Part shown: positions 43,228-57,100 of the stretch, one piece after another
Layout: the number at the start of each line of letters is the position of its first letter
Position numbering within the stretch: the first letter of the stretch is position 1
NCBI GenBank assembly: GCA_030035585.1
Contig: CM057468.1
Coordinates: 58,648,145 to 58,712,144 of the forward strand
Direction: 5' to 3'
Length of the DNA stretch: 64,000 bases
From: Dugong dugon
Lineage: Eukaryota; Chordata; Mammalia; Sirenia; Dugongidae
Made by a program: the position numbers and the translations under genes
The notes under the pieces: model-generated
The model's input: only the letters and a program-made list of their open reading frames with translations
Told to the model about the DNA's origin: nothing
Databases searched by the model: none

Positions 43228-43430
43228 TGTTATTAGTTGCCAAGGAGTCAATTTCAGCTCACTATGACCCATGTGTGCAGAGCAGAAACGCTACACAGGG
43301 TTTTCAAGGCTGTGACCTTTTGGAAACAGATGGCCAGGTCTGTCTTCTGAGGCGCCTCTGGGTGGGTTCGAACTACCAACCTTTCAGCTAGTAGTCAAGC
43401 ATGTAACCATCTGTGCCACCCAGGAACTCC
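43228..43430 (-). mobile_element. AfroSINE, diverged long form
   Basis: TTGCCAAGGAGTCAATTTCA, CAGGGTTTTCAAGGCTGTGA, GGTTCGAACTACCAACC and CACCCAGGAACTCC. Confidence 0.83.
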
Positions 43431-43879
43431 AACTGTAAGACTAGAGTGAATTATTTCGAACAGCTGAGTAGAAACATTGGTAACATAAATCATCTAAAAA
43501 CATTATTAACAGAGATGATGAACATGCCTGATTAAACCATTTTTTACCTGCTTTAGACCTGCAATCTTCTTCAAATGATCATCGACTGTCTGTCTCCATT
43601 TTTTTTGATGCATTCAGTAATTCTATATAGCTTCTAAGGCCCCCTTATATTTAGCAATCACTGATGAGAATGAGGTTCAGAGGAAGAACAGAAAAAGCTC
43701 TAAGGCAAGGGTGGAACTTTTCTTCAGTACCTAACCAAGGAGCTAGACTTCAAATTCCAAATAAATTCAACCTAACTTATTAAAAGGCCACTTAACAAGT
43801 TGTAACGTTAACTACGTATAAAAAGCAAGATCCTGAAAGTAAGCACAGTGGTTTCACCCTCCAAATGAAGTCAAAGTCC

Positions 43880-44608
43880 CAAGTGGCATCACTAAGGTTG
43901 GTGTCACCAAGTGCAGTAATTCATGGTGTCACCCCCCATGGACCCTCTCCCATACTAGACCATACAGAATTCTTAATGTTTATTATTAATTTTAATCATA
44001 GAATATGCGATACAGTTATGAATTGTTTAAATGTAGTATTTCTTAGATCATATAAATACTAACATTATTATTTTGTAAAATCTTTCTGCGCTGAGTTACA
44101 TTATTAGTAACTGAGCAGAAGCCTTTTTTGATTTTCTCTTTTTCCTTTAATTATTACTTCATCCTCAAAAAAGTTATTGATATAGGTTCACAAATACTAC
44201 TTACCATAATATTGTAGCTAAAACACCAGAAAACTTGACAAAATCTGTGACTGTAAAAACACCGGTAGCAACAAAAACAACGGAGCACGCTTGTAGCGCG
44301 TGCACGCAAAACCACGTGATTCCAAGCATCACTGCAACTAGGGAAAGAGGACAGCTCTGACAGGAGTACTAGAAGGTTTAAAAAGTAAATTTGCATACAG
44401 TTTTAGCCTTGCACGTATGACACATGCAAGCTGGGCTTATGAAAAATGTTTTTGTTGTTTTAATTAAGCACAGGCATATTTTTATTAAAAATAATAAATT
44501 TCTGCTGAAACTACCCAAAAACTTTATGGAAAGTCATTTTAGTGTCACCCCGCTGACAGTGTCACCCAGTGCAGTCTGCACCCCTGTGCCCCCTTGGTGA
44601 TTCCACTG
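43880..44608. mobile_element. hAT-type DNA transposon, non-autonomous, 729 bp
   Basis: Left end CAAGTGGCATCACTAAGG; right end reverse-complemented CAGTGGAATCACCAAGG. Both sub-terminal regions carry GGTGTCACC/GGTGACAC motifs. The flanks are CAAAGTCC (43872-43879) and CGAAGTCC (44609-44616): an 8-bp target duplication with one mismatch, as expected for hAT. The ends recall Zaphod-like hAT repeats, from memory. No transposase frame is present. Confidence 0.8.
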
Positions 44609-44616
44609 CGAAGTCC

Positions 44617-44876
44617 ATTCTTTGATGTATATTTTAACTCATGGGGGACCCTCTCAAGCCCTTGTTTGAAAATGAATTCCAAAGCTGGTTTTCCTCCAGA
44701 CAGTAGATGAGAAGAGGCCTGGAACAACAAACGGTAACGAAGTCTGATTTTTCCGTTTCTCACTGTCTCAAAGCGATATTTCAGTGGTTATAATTGCCCA
44801 GCTGTCATCAGATATTTAAGAAGTTGGGCATGAAGAGTTCTCTTTTGTCTGTTCTCTCTCCCACCCTCCCTCCTTC

Positions 44877-44907
<31 letters not shown>

Positions 44908-46329
44908 GCCTTCTCTTACATTGTTGGTGGAGTTGAGGTGTGGGGTAAAGGGCAGTGCTGGTTGTTTTCTTTAAAGCTGTTTAGAAAACATTTACCAACA
45001 ACATATATTGTAACTGCATTTGGCACAGAGAACCTGGTATATACAAATTAACTGCTAGTCCCCAAGTATACCAAGTACAGAACAATGTTACACAAATTCC
45101 CTCTCTTATCCAGAAACCTGGAAAAGTTGACATTTAACTTTATTGTCATCTCTAATAAAACAAAACAATTCACATGGGAATGCTCGAATTTGTAAAATTA
45201 CAATGCCTGGTATCTCTTTTCTCCTGTGAAATACTGCATAAAAATGAAATTCTTTTTTTTAGTACCAGCTAAAGAGTGAAATAGTTTCATGTTTTTTTAC
45301 TCAGTGTATTTTCAAAAGGATAAATAAACTTAAACAGGGTTAAACAAATATTTAGAATTGAAGAAGGTATATTGTTAAGAAAACTAAGAACTAAAAGCCA
45401 CATTTTACTTCTTTGAAAGGCTCTATTCAACAGCATATTTCTTAGGTTGAACATGCAGAGCTGGTTTTCATACCAAATGCACTGTGGCTTATATAACAGA
45501 GTATCAGCGATAAATTTAATTCACTTGAGCTCAGATTTTGGAAATTAGAGCCTAGCATTTTTTTTCTTTGTATTAACATCATATTCTGTAGCTAAAATGT
45601 CACCTTTAGCATTCACTGATTGAGCAAATGCTCTAGAATGTTCTTTTAAATGGAATATGTAAACAGAGAATAAGGTTTTTTTTTGTTTTTTTTTTTAAAG
45701 TAGCATAGTTCCTTTTTAAAAGAAATGCTAGGTTTAGAAGAAGAAAGCACTAGGGTTTTGGATTGCCTTAGAGCCATCTGTTGGAATTTGTGGACAGACC
45801 CTGATCTAAAGCTCTCCCTCCCTGACACTGTGTGTCTGCAGGCAGGGGGGATCCCACGTAACCCTGGGATCAGCATGACCTCTGTAGGCTTACCAGGAGG
45901 TCCATTCAAGATTCAGGATGAACCTATTCAGAGCTTTTCCAGCGGATGTTATGATACACTATGGAACAGAAGCTCTTTGTCTCTCTGCACCCAGACACAA
46001 ACATCACAGGAGACCTCCCAGAAGGGGCTGGGTAATCTACCCCCTTCAGATCTCCCTCAGAGAACTGAAAGCTCAGATGAATTTGACAGCGCTGTCCCTA
46101 GGACTTGTAAATGTATTTCTTCAGTGGCTAATCATCAGTTATTACCCACTCTCATAATCCTACAGTTTAGTAGCCGTAAAGATTCATCCTTCCCAGACTT
46201 TGATTTTTAACTTGGTTGACCTAAATCAGGCCATTGCAACTAGAGCACAAGCCAAGACTATGGGCTGTTTCTCTCTGGAATAAAACCCACTGTACTCATA
46301 CTCACTTGCACCAAGAAAAGTGTTATATT
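44617..46329. other. Intergenic stretch
   Basis: A CT microsatellite lies at 44880-44907. An open frame of 161 codons (45725-46210) has no recognisable domain, and the region around it looks like neither a known gene nor a clear repeat. Confidence 0.35.
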
Positions 46330-46480
46330 AAGACATTTCAGACTCTCATGAGAATACCAAAATATAACAAAGCACAGCATGATGAATGCAATTATTGTCA
46401 CTTAACTGTACATGTAAAATACGTTGAAACGGCAAATGTTTTGTTATATATACTTACCACAATTAAAAAATATATGTAAC
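46330..46480 (+). mobile_element. L1 3'-end remnant (old)
   Basis: CACTTAACTGTACATGTAAA, then TATATACTTACCACAATTAA with A-rich end: the usual form of an old mammalian L1 3' terminus. Confidence 0.4.
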
Positions 46481-47114
46481 AAAGTAAACAGGGAAAATAT
46501 AGAACGTCTTAAAGACAGAATTCAAAAATCTTACTTCCTTCATGTGATTCCTCTAACCTCATCTTACAATACAAGTGGGAACATTTTTAGGGGTACCCCA
46601 GAGCTCAATACGATATCACAGGAATTGTTCACAATTCAGTTTTCTTGGAAGATTAAGCATAACACTTAGCTGATCTTGCAGAGTCATAGAAATGATATAC
46701 CCACAAAATGTTTCAAAATTCTATAGATCAATCATTTACCCTCTTTGTTTAAAACCTATCAAGACTATTACCAATAAATACCATGTACTGCATAGAGTGC
46801 AAGACAATAAATTAGTAATTTTTGGTAGCAGGAAAGAAATTATATATTTTTCATACATAAGTGACTTCTCTTTTAAAGAAACTTTCTCAGCATGGTAATG
46901 AAATTAAAAGTTGGATGATTTCAAGAAAGGATGTGCGGATGACTACCAATAGACCTTGGTGGTGGAAGTTCATTTCCATGGTTATTCACTGAAATAAAAA
47001 TATCCAGCTCTAAGTCAGTCAACTTGAACGCAAAACAGAAAGAAAAAAAAATCCATTTCGCTTAATTCATTTATCAACTCTCATTACCTTCTTAAGTCAG
47101 ACATTCATACATAA
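46481..47114. other. Intergenic stretch before the TSPAN13 3' end
   Basis: Nothing recognised. Confidence 0.35.
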
Positions 47115-48097
47115 AGAAAGGTTTCCACTCTTTAATTTTTTAACATAATATACAACACTATTTCAAATTATGGGAAGTCACATTCAAATATGCTTGGATT
47201 TGACAAACTGCTGTTACAATACTGAGAAATTTGATGAAAAAGGCATTTAACCATTGGTAAGATAATCAAGTATCTTTTTGCTACATGGGCCAACACATTA
47301 ATAGTAACATGTTTAAAAATGCATTCTTTCGGACTTCAAATTACTATAAAAGAACAATCAAGGTTATATATACTTTCTGAATTATGCAGACTTGTTCCAT
47401 TTTGAAGGCTGAAGGTATATGTTACAAATTAGAAAGTTTCATGAGACTACTTCTCCATTGCACTTAACTGTAAAAGCCCAAAAACTAAACAACACTTTTC
47501 TAAAGACATAGCTATTTCTAGAATACATTAGCTTAATCATAAAAGACTAGCAGAACTAAAGTATCACTTTTATATTAACAATTTTCACCACAACATATCT
47601 TTCCTAAAAAGACGAGAAACATTGGGAATTTGGATTTCCCTTATTGAATTTAACATAATAGAATCTCATACTTTCTAGCTTTAATAAACGTCAACTCTTT
47701 TTCCAGTAGGAACTATCTATACAGCACAGTGCTACATAAAATTATTCCAGTGAAATGTGTATTTAGATTCACAATATGACCAACACAATAGTGTCATACA
47801 AAGTTTTTCTGTAGGTACAAATGCTAAGAAAGGCCACAGTGGACAGTGCCAGACACTGTGAATACAGTAGGTTACAGGTACCACTGAGGGTCAGAGGAGA
47901 CCACAAGTTTCAAATATTTTCAGCAACGGAAATTGAAAAACATTTAGAGAAGCCTAAGGGTAAAAATATGTAATTCCACTGTCAATAATGTAATTTTTCA
48001 GATACTGTTTCCTCAATTAAGCGGGCAAATCAGCTTAACTTAAAAGTTACAGAAGGTGAACAAGATCAGAAAATGAATGATTTTCCTTGTTTTTCCA
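47115..48097 (-). other. TSPAN13: TSPAN13 3' UTR (proposed extent)
   Basis: Minus-strand sequence after the TSPAN13 stop. An ATTAAA (plus-strand TTTAAT at 47131-47136) is the best poly(A) signal found, giving a 3' UTR of about 1 kb. The end is a proposal. Confidence 0.4.
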
Positions 48098-48172
48098 TCA
48101 AAGGAATGCACTAGGATTAGCACGAGGATCTTTCTGGTTCCTGTATCTGTAGGTCAGCCAAACGCCCAAGAT
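48098..48172 (-). CDS. TSPAN13: TSPAN13 last exon, residues 181-204
   Basis: Acceptor TATTTCAG on the minus strand. Encodes [20 protein letters not shown] then SAFL and TGA: the end of TM4 and the cytoplasmic tail. Confidence 0.97.
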   Translation of the reverse strand: MLGVWLTYRYRNQKDPRANPSAFL

Positions 48173-51100
48173 CTGAAATAGAAAGGGGAAAAACAAAAAG
48201 AAGAAGAAAGAGAAAGTAGCAGACATCATTTATCAGTAAGATAATGACATTACTCTGGAATCTCTGAAGCACGTTGCATTATTTGTTCCAAGGAGAAAGA
48301 TTTTTTTTTCTCTTTGAAACTTAGTAAGTAAACCAAATGAGAGGCCCTAAGAAAAAAAATACGAACAATGTGGTAGGCTAAATTATGACCCCCTCTCTCC
48401 AAAATTTCCATGTTCTAATCCCTAGAACCTACAAATGTTATATAGAAAAAAGGGGCTTTGCAAATATGATTAAGGATCTCACGATGCGGGGAGGATCCTG
48501 GATTATCTAAGTGGGCCCAATGATATAATCCTGAAGTCCTCATAAGAGGGAGGAAGGACAGTCAATGTCAGAGTATAGGAAGTCAGTGATGTTATGACGG
48601 AAGCAGAGTCCGAGAGAGAAGATGCTATGCTGCTGGCCTTGAAGATGGAGAAGATGCCATGAGCCAAAGAATGCAGGTGGCCTCTAGAAGCTGGAAAAGG
48701 CAAGGAAGCAGATTCCTCCTAGAGCCTCTGGAAGGGACATGGCCCTGCAAGCCCATTTAGACTTCTGATTTCCAGAACTGTAAACAATAAATCTGTGTTG
48801 CTTTAAGTCACTAAGTTTATAGTAGCAATAGAAAACTAACACAAATACTGAATAGTCTGAATAGCTAAACTATCATACATTTTCAAAATTCAGAAACAAA
48901 CTGGGGTCATTAAAAATTATGCAATAGCAAAGATCCTACAATAAATAAATTTGCCAACAGAGACAATTAAAAAATGGTATAGTTTCATGCCTCTCTAAGG
49001 GGATAAAACCCTATAATCTTAGAAAAGTGACAAGCTGTTATTGTATCATTTTCCATACTGGGTTTATGAAAAAAAGTTAACCAATATAGCCTGAGTTTTA
49101 AGATGTGTGTTCTTTCTGTTTCTGCTACTTTAAAGTTGCTTTGTTTTAAAAAAAATAAAAAATTCTGACTTCTTAGAAAAAAGATACAAAATTTTAATGC
49201 AAGAAAATGAATTTCAAATTATATTTCTACTTTAGATCTGTCCTGAGTGTTAATCTGAATTTTGTTCATTTGACTTCTTAGTCACCCATTATCCCCTTAA
49301 TTACTTCTAGAGAATTAGAGCAAATCCCAAATTTTCTCAATTGACCACAATAAGGACTGACAATGTTTATAGCCACAACATGTATAGGTTGATGAAACTG
49401 TGGTTTGTGAGTTGAACCAAGGACAGATAAGCCTAACTTGAAGGAGTAGAAACTCTCTGCTGGAGTCTGTCTGCAGGGAAAGAAAATTTATTTATTTAAC
49501 AAATATTTACACAACACACTGTACTATGTGACAGGCTCTGTTCAACATACTTTATAAATACTAATTCATTCAATCCTACAAGACAGGTACTATCAGCATT
49601 CCCATTTTACAGATGAGGAAACTGAGGCACAGAGAGGTTAAATAATTGACTAACAGTTACACAGTTTGTGAGTACTGGAGCCAGGGTTAAAACCATGCTC
49701 TTCACCACTTTTTTCTATGCTCTCATATGTGACAATCTGATGTGTCATTGCCTGGTGTCAAGCTGACATTCCACGCATTAGTTCAGCCATGATGACTGTT
49801 ACAATAGTGAATTCCTCACACACCTGCTTAAACAGATACTTCTCTGAGCCAGCTCCCCCAACCTCCCAACACTCGCCACCTGCCCAAGCATCATTTCCCT
49901 GACTCTGTCTTCAGAAACTCTGCCACATAGGAAGCTTCTGGTGGGATTTTTAAGGTTGTTAAATATTTTTATTATTATCCCTGTAATACATGCCAATGTA
50001 TGAATCAAAGGGAAGCAAAGCATTTGGGTAAATTAAATGCTCATAATCTAGAGTCACATTACTACCAGTACTGAATTAATCCAATTCAGTGAAAAAAAGG
50101 GGAAGTGTTTTGCTTTTCCCTATTGCCTAACCACTACCTCCTCCCTCACAAACAAAATGCAAAACAATCAAAATTAGATAATTATCGGATTTTAAGATCA
50201 CAAAGATTCTCATGATTTAAGGGATTTTTCAAGGGTAACTCTGACTAGACCCGATCTGCAACTATCTGCAGATTCTAGAAGATAAGCCCAGTATGCAGTA
50301 GGTCACCAGAGTATAGTTCATAACATAGAAATGTGTATGTAGTATGAAATAATAAATCTATATTAACTTAAGTAAGGAAAAGACAGAAGGAAATATGCCA
50401 AAATAGAAACCATGATTCTTTCTGAGAAGATAAGCCGATACTTTCAACTTTTCATCTTCATAATTTTCTATATTTTCAAATTTCTTCAAAGAACATAAAT
50501 TATCACAACATCTTTTCAGAATATAAATCAATGTTTCTCTGATTATTTCAGTTTAAGATTTTTATAACTAGTTTAAATCAAATCTTTTGCATTTTATCTA
50601 TCATAAGAAACCATTGGCTAGTTAACCTCATCCCTTCAAACTCTGATAATTTGTGATACTGTGAAATACTGAATAAAATAAAAAATTTAAAAGTGATTAA
50701 GTATTTGACTACTACTTACTATCCAGAAATATCAGGTTGTATAAATCATTATTAAAATATCTAGCTAGGTTTCAAAGGAGATTTTTGATATTTAAAGCAC
50801 AGAGCAGAACTCCATAAAAGAACACTTTAGAAACCCAAGTTTCATGAATTTATATTTTAAAGAAAGGAAATTTACAAAATAGGCAGAAGTGAAGGCGATG
50901 TGGTCTGAAAGGAAGAAAGTGGGGTTGCTCAAAGGAACAAAATTCTCAAAATAAGTTCCAAATATAAAAAAGAAATCATGTGGCAAAATGCCATTAACTG
51001 TTGAATCTGGCTGGCAGGTGTACGGCGGTTCCCTTTCCAGATTCTCTCCTTCCATCTACATTTTTATATTTTAACCAAAAGTCTTGGGTTTTTTTTTTTT

Positions 51101-54100
51101 TTAAGGAGAAAAAGAAAGAAAGTATAGCATTCCTTTCAAGAATTCTATTGAAATAAAAATCAATACAAGCCACAAGTCAGATAGCTCTTTTCTAAGAAAA
51201 GGTGAAATGAAAAAATGTCAGAGTAGGAAGGTATGTCAGGGAAAAGAGAAAAGGAATTAGAATAAAATATGACACATACACCATAGATACTTACAGTTTG
51301 ATAAAGACACTGATGAAGGAATTCACCATTTCTTAAAATTATCAAATAATATGTTTTTCCTTATAGATATATATATGTATTATATATGACTAAATTAATA
51401 AATAAATAATATAGTGTAAATATATACATATATAAGAAATTAATAACGGTGGCTACCTATAGGTTTTGCAAGTCTGGGAACAGGAGATCGGGGATGGTGT
51501 TGAAAGCAATTATTCAGAGCATACTTTTATATATGTGTATGTGTACTATATGCTAATACATATATATTCACACATATGTATTAAACAACATGAATGTCTC
51601 ACTTATTCCAAAATTAAAATTTTTAGTTTAGCGTAAAAACCAAAAAAAAACTAAACCCGTTGCCATAAAGTCAATTCCGACTCCTAGCGACCCTATAGAA
51701 CAGAGTGGAACTGCCTCATAGGGTCTCCAAGGCTATAATCTTTATGGAAGCAGACTGCCACATCTTTCTCCCATGGAACGGCTAGTGATTTTGAACCACC
51801 AAACTTCTGGTTAGCAGCCAAGCACTTAACCGCTGTACTGCCAGGGCTCCAGCTTAGCATAAACTAGACTATAATTTACCATAGAGCTAGAAGAGATCCT
51901 AAAGATAATCCAGTCTAATTTTCTTATTTTATTTATTAATTATATTTTACACAAGAGGGAACAGAAAAAGCCTTTCATCCTCCGTCACAAAGTTAACGCT
52001 AGATTTAGGAGTAGAACCCAGATCTTGTGATTCCCAGTCCTGTTATAACGCTAGTTCTCGATAAAAATATCCATTGATGCATTCCAAAAGTTTAACGTCA
52101 CAAAAAGGTGAAACGCCATGCCCTCTGTCGCTATATAAACAGGAGATCCTGTTACAAAGGCAAGCAAATATTGAATTATTTTCACATACCTCTGTGAAAC
52201 TGAAGAAGAGGCCAATGCCGCCAACAAATCTCAAGACCTCTCCAGCATATTCTTCTATTATCGGAGCACACGGTGAGCACTGGTGGACACTTTTAACACA
52301 GCTCTGTATCAATTAAAGAAAATAACTTCTATTTCAACATGCATTTACAAAGAGCATATAAAATCTACAAAAAACAATTTAGTATCTGGGAGTATTACTT
52401 CCGATTTGAGGCGTTGGTTCTTTAGCCACTCGTGAGGCCTTGTGATGAGCAGAATTCTAAGATGGCCCCCAAGATCACCTCCACATCCCCCACCCCCTGT
52501 ATACCATATTTTTTTCCGCAAATAATGAGCCTATGTAAATAACACCCCTACACACATATAATGTTCATAACGTGCCTAGGAAAATAATGCGTGAGGGAGT
52601 TGCAAGCTTGGCAAAAAACGTATAACACTCAAAGTATTTGCGTAAAAATGTGGTAACCCCTTGCTTGAGTGGGAAGCAAGTCTTGTGAATGTTATGGGAT
52701 CATCCCTCCCCTGATTACACTGCACTCTATAAGACTCCATCTTAGCAGAATGGGGAGATAGATTCTCATGCTGTCTTTGATAATGCCAGGTTTTAAGAGG
52801 GCCCTGTATTAGGACCTGAGAGTAGCCTCTAGGAGCTCAGAGAGATCCTCCAGCAGGCCCCAATTAGAAAACGGGGACTTCAGTCCTACAACCACAAGGA
52901 ACTGAATTCTACCAACAACCAGTGAGTGCAGAAGGAGATCTTTTGTCTCAGATGAGATTCCAGTCCTAACCAATGCCTTGATTTCAGCCTGGTGAGACCC
53001 TGAGCAGAGAACCCAGGTAAGCTGTACCCAGACTCCTGACCCATGGAAACTGTGAGAAAATAAATGGGTGTTGTTTTAAGCCTCTAAATTTGTGATAATG
53101 TGTTACATAGCAAAAGAAAACTAACACAGGCTCCTGTAACAAAAAAAAAAAAAAAAGTATGCCACAAGAGGCCTCATTGAGGGAATTTCCTACTTAGGGC
53201 TCAGAGAGATGCTAATAGGGGTTTCCCCAAAATATAAACCCATGTGAACTTCCCTAGAGAGCCAAGCCCTGAGCCTATCCTCACATAGATCGGGTTGGAA
53301 TTTGGAGGCCAGGGGCCTGACAAGGATGGCTATAATTAGTGTATCATTTAGCTTAGCTCCCGAAGAGAAAGGGTATGAAGTTGTGATAGGATAAGTGGCA
53401 CAGTGAAATTACTTAATATGGCCCTTCTAACCATAGTCTTTGTGACTCCCACACAATGACTGGTTGAGATTATGCAAATATGGCACTTGTGGCCCACCAA
53501 GGGGGTTGGACAGCCTGCTAAGAATGCACATAAGGTGTATAGAACCCCTGTGGGGGTGGGCCATGCAAATAAGGTGTATGGAACCTTAACAAGGAGATTG
53601 GTCAGTTTTGCCATCCCACTAGGCTTAAAAAAGAGACCCAATCCCAGAGTGAGGGAAGACCCTCACCACCACCAAGAAAGAAGAGCCAGGAGCAGAGTGT
53701 GTCCTTTGGACCTGGGGTCCCTGTGCTGAGAACCTCCCAGACGCAGCAGACAGAGAGCTGTAACACCACAGATGGCACACGATGGTGAGAAGCAGTGACA
53801 AGTGCAGCAGAGAAGCGGTAGCAACAGAACCAGGCGACTGGCAGAAGATGCCGTGGTGGGCTTCCTAGCCCATGGAGTAAGAAAGCTGAGCACCCCTGGG
53901 CAGGAGGCTTGCTGGTGGAGTGCGGTGCCTCTGGGCATTTGTTGGCAGAGCAAGACTTGCCAAGCCACAGAATTAGAGAGCTGAGTGCCGTCAGGCTGAG
54001 GCTTACTGCCAGGGTGGGTGTCTCTTATCGGTGGAGCTAAAGAGCTTTGTAACACTTGCCCAAGCAGGGCAGAGTCCGGGCCAGCCCAAGAGGTCCAAGG

Positions 54101-57100
54101 GCTGAGAGGTTGAGGGCCAAAGAGCAGCCAAACTGTGGGCACAGCCGAGAAGCTGTCCTGACGGAAGAACTGTAACCTGAGTCATTCCTGATGCTGAATT
54201 GTAATCTGTTACTTCCCCAATAAACCTCTAATTGTAAGTATTATCTATGAGTTCTGTATGACCACTGCAATGAATTACTGAACTCAGCAGAGAGGTAGAG
54301 AGTGCTGTGGGAGGGACAGCTGGTGTCAGAACTGTGTGATAGATACGTTTACAACAAAAACAAAAAAAGAGTAGCTGCTGAAGCTACTTATGTACAACCA
54401 AACACTTCATGGGATTTGGTTCCTTGGTTTGAAGGTTTAGGGTCATGGTTTCATGGGATATCCCAGTTAATTTGCCTAATAACGTGTTTAGTGCTTCTGT
54501 CTCCTAGTTAATTGTGCAGTGCCTGGGGTCTTAAAAGCTAGCAAGTAGCATCCAAGGCACAATGAATGTTGGGGCCCTGGTGGTGCAGTGGTTAAGAGTT
54601 CAGCAGTTAACCAGCTGCTAATCAAAAGGTCAACAGTTTGAATCTACCAGCCACTCCTTGGAAACTCTTTGGGGTAGTTCTACTCTGTCCTATAGGGTCA
54701 CTATGAGTGGGAATCGACTCGATGGCAATGGGTTGTTTGGTATTCACCTGGAGCAAGAGGAAAAAGAAGAGTAGAGAATGGGAGGAGGATATGGAATGTG
54801 TGGCTAATTGCCTCCACGAACAACTGCCTGCTTTGCCATGAGACCAGAAGAGATGGTGCCCGGCTACCATTATTGAACATTTTGATCAAAGATTCCATAG
54901 AAGAATTCTGATCAAAGGGGGAAAAATACAGAATATAATTCCAAATTCTCAGAGACTCCAGACTTTCTGGAGCCATGGAGAGTGGACAAACCCCTGAAAC
55001 AATTGCCCTGAGATGATCTTTAAACCTTAAACCAAAAATATCCCGAGTAGAAAGAAGGAGGGGTGTGCTGTCACAGTATAGGGACAGCAACTAGGGTCAC
55101 ATAACACTCTGTGTATAAATTTTTGTATGAGAGACTAACTTGAATTGTAAACTTTCACTTAAAGTACAACAATAAAATAAATAAATAAAAACAAAAATAT
55201 CCTGAGGTCATGTTAAAACCAAACAATAGCTTAGCTTAATATTCCAGTTAAGTGGCCTAATAGCATGTTTAGTGCTTCTGCCCTCTGGGGTCTTAAAAGC
55301 TTGCAAGTGGCCATCCAATGCATGACAATTTCTCTCTATTTGTGTGGAACAACAGAGAAAGAAGGAGAGTAAAGAACAGGAGGAGGATACGGAAGTGTGG
55401 CTAATTGCCTCCACGCACAACTGCCTCCTTTGCCATGAGACAAGAAGAACTGGATAGTGTCCAGCAACCACTACTGAACATTTGGATCAAAGATTCTACA
55501 GAAGAATGCTGATCAAAAGGGGGAATACAGAACAGAATTTCAAATTATCGTGGACTCCAGACATTCTGGAGCCAAGGGGACTGGATGATCTCTTGAATCT
55601 ACTGCCCTTAAGTATTTTTAAAACCAAACAATAGTTTAGCTTAACTGGTAAAAAAATGTCACCTTGAGCATTATGCTCTCTTAAGAACTATCTATATGAG
55701 ATCAAAGTGACAACAGTAACTCAAAAGATCAGATAGGAACCTTAGGGAGCAATGAGTTTATGTTAATGAGGGAGGAACAACTTTGAAAAGGAAGGTGAGA
55801 ATGATTGCACAACTCTAAGGAAGTGATCAGTGTCACTAAATGGTACTTGTAGAAACTGTTGAATTGGTATATGTTTTGCTGTATATATTCTCAACAACAA
55901 AAACCAAACCAATAACACTTAGGAAAAAAAAAAAAAGACCTATATGGGATCAAACTGATAGCAACATGAAAGATTAGATAGGAAGCATAGGGCCCAGTGA
56001 GTCTATGTTAATGAGGGAGAGTAACCCAGAAAAAGAGGGCGAGAATGGCTGCACAACTTGAAGAATGTAATCAACATCACTGATTTGTACATGTAAAAAT
56101 TGTTGAATTGGTATATGTTTTGCTGCATATGTTTTTAACAACAATAATAAATTAAGAAAAAAAAAAACACCAGCAGCAACAAAAACAACATGTGCTTGTA
56201 GCGTGTGCAAACAAAACCACGATTCAAAGCATCCTTGCAATTGGGTAATAATGACAGCTCTGACCAGAGCACATTAGAAAAAACAAACCGTTGCCATCCA
56301 GTCGATTCCAACTCATAATGATCCTACAGGACAGAGCAGAACTGCCCAACAGTTTCCAAGGAGTGCCTGGTGGATTCAAACTGCCGACCTTCTGGTTAGC
56401 AGCCGTAGCACTTAACCACTATGTCACCAGGGCTTCCAAGAATATATCAGAAGGTTCAAAAAGTAAATTAGGATAGAGTTTTAGCCTTGTAGGTATATTG
56501 ATACACGTAAATTGGGCTTAGGAAAAATGTTTTTGCTCTTATAATTACAGGAATATTTTTACAAAAAATAATAAATTTCTGCTGAAACACTGCACAAAAA
56601 TTTTATAGACAACCTTTTTTTTTGGTAGAGCTTTTCTCGGAGTCGCATTTATTAAGTGAGTTTATTTCTTGTTTTTTTATTGTTGTACTTTAAGTGAAAG
56701 TTTACAATTCTAGTTAGTCTCTCATACAAAAATATATACATACATTGTGAGGTGGCCCTAATTGCTCACACTATACTGTGAAGAACACTTCAGATTCATC
56801 CATGTTGTGAGATATTTTGCAGATTCATCATTCTTTATTGTTGTGTAATATTTCACTGTGTGAATATCCCATAGTTTGTTTATCCATTCATGCTGATAGG
56901 CACCTAGGTTGTTTCTATCTTTTTGCTATTGTGAACAGTGCTAAATTGAAAATGGGTGTGCATATATCTATTTGTGTGACGGCTCTTATTTCTCTAGGAT
57001 ATATTCCAAGGAGTGGGATTGCTGGATGGTATGGTACTTCTATTTCTAGCTTTTTAAGGAAGCACCAAATCGATTTGCAAAGTGGCTGTACTATTTTACA

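Noticed and set aside
48503-48703. 66-codon minus-strand frame in TSPAN13's intron as an extra exon
   Set aside because: Wholly within a MaLR-type LTR and not flanked by matching splice sites.
53663-54142. 159-codon minus-strand frame as a gene
   Set aside because: Lies in the presumed transcribed part of an ERVL-like LTR, antisense; Leu/Ser/Pro-rich with no recognisable domain.
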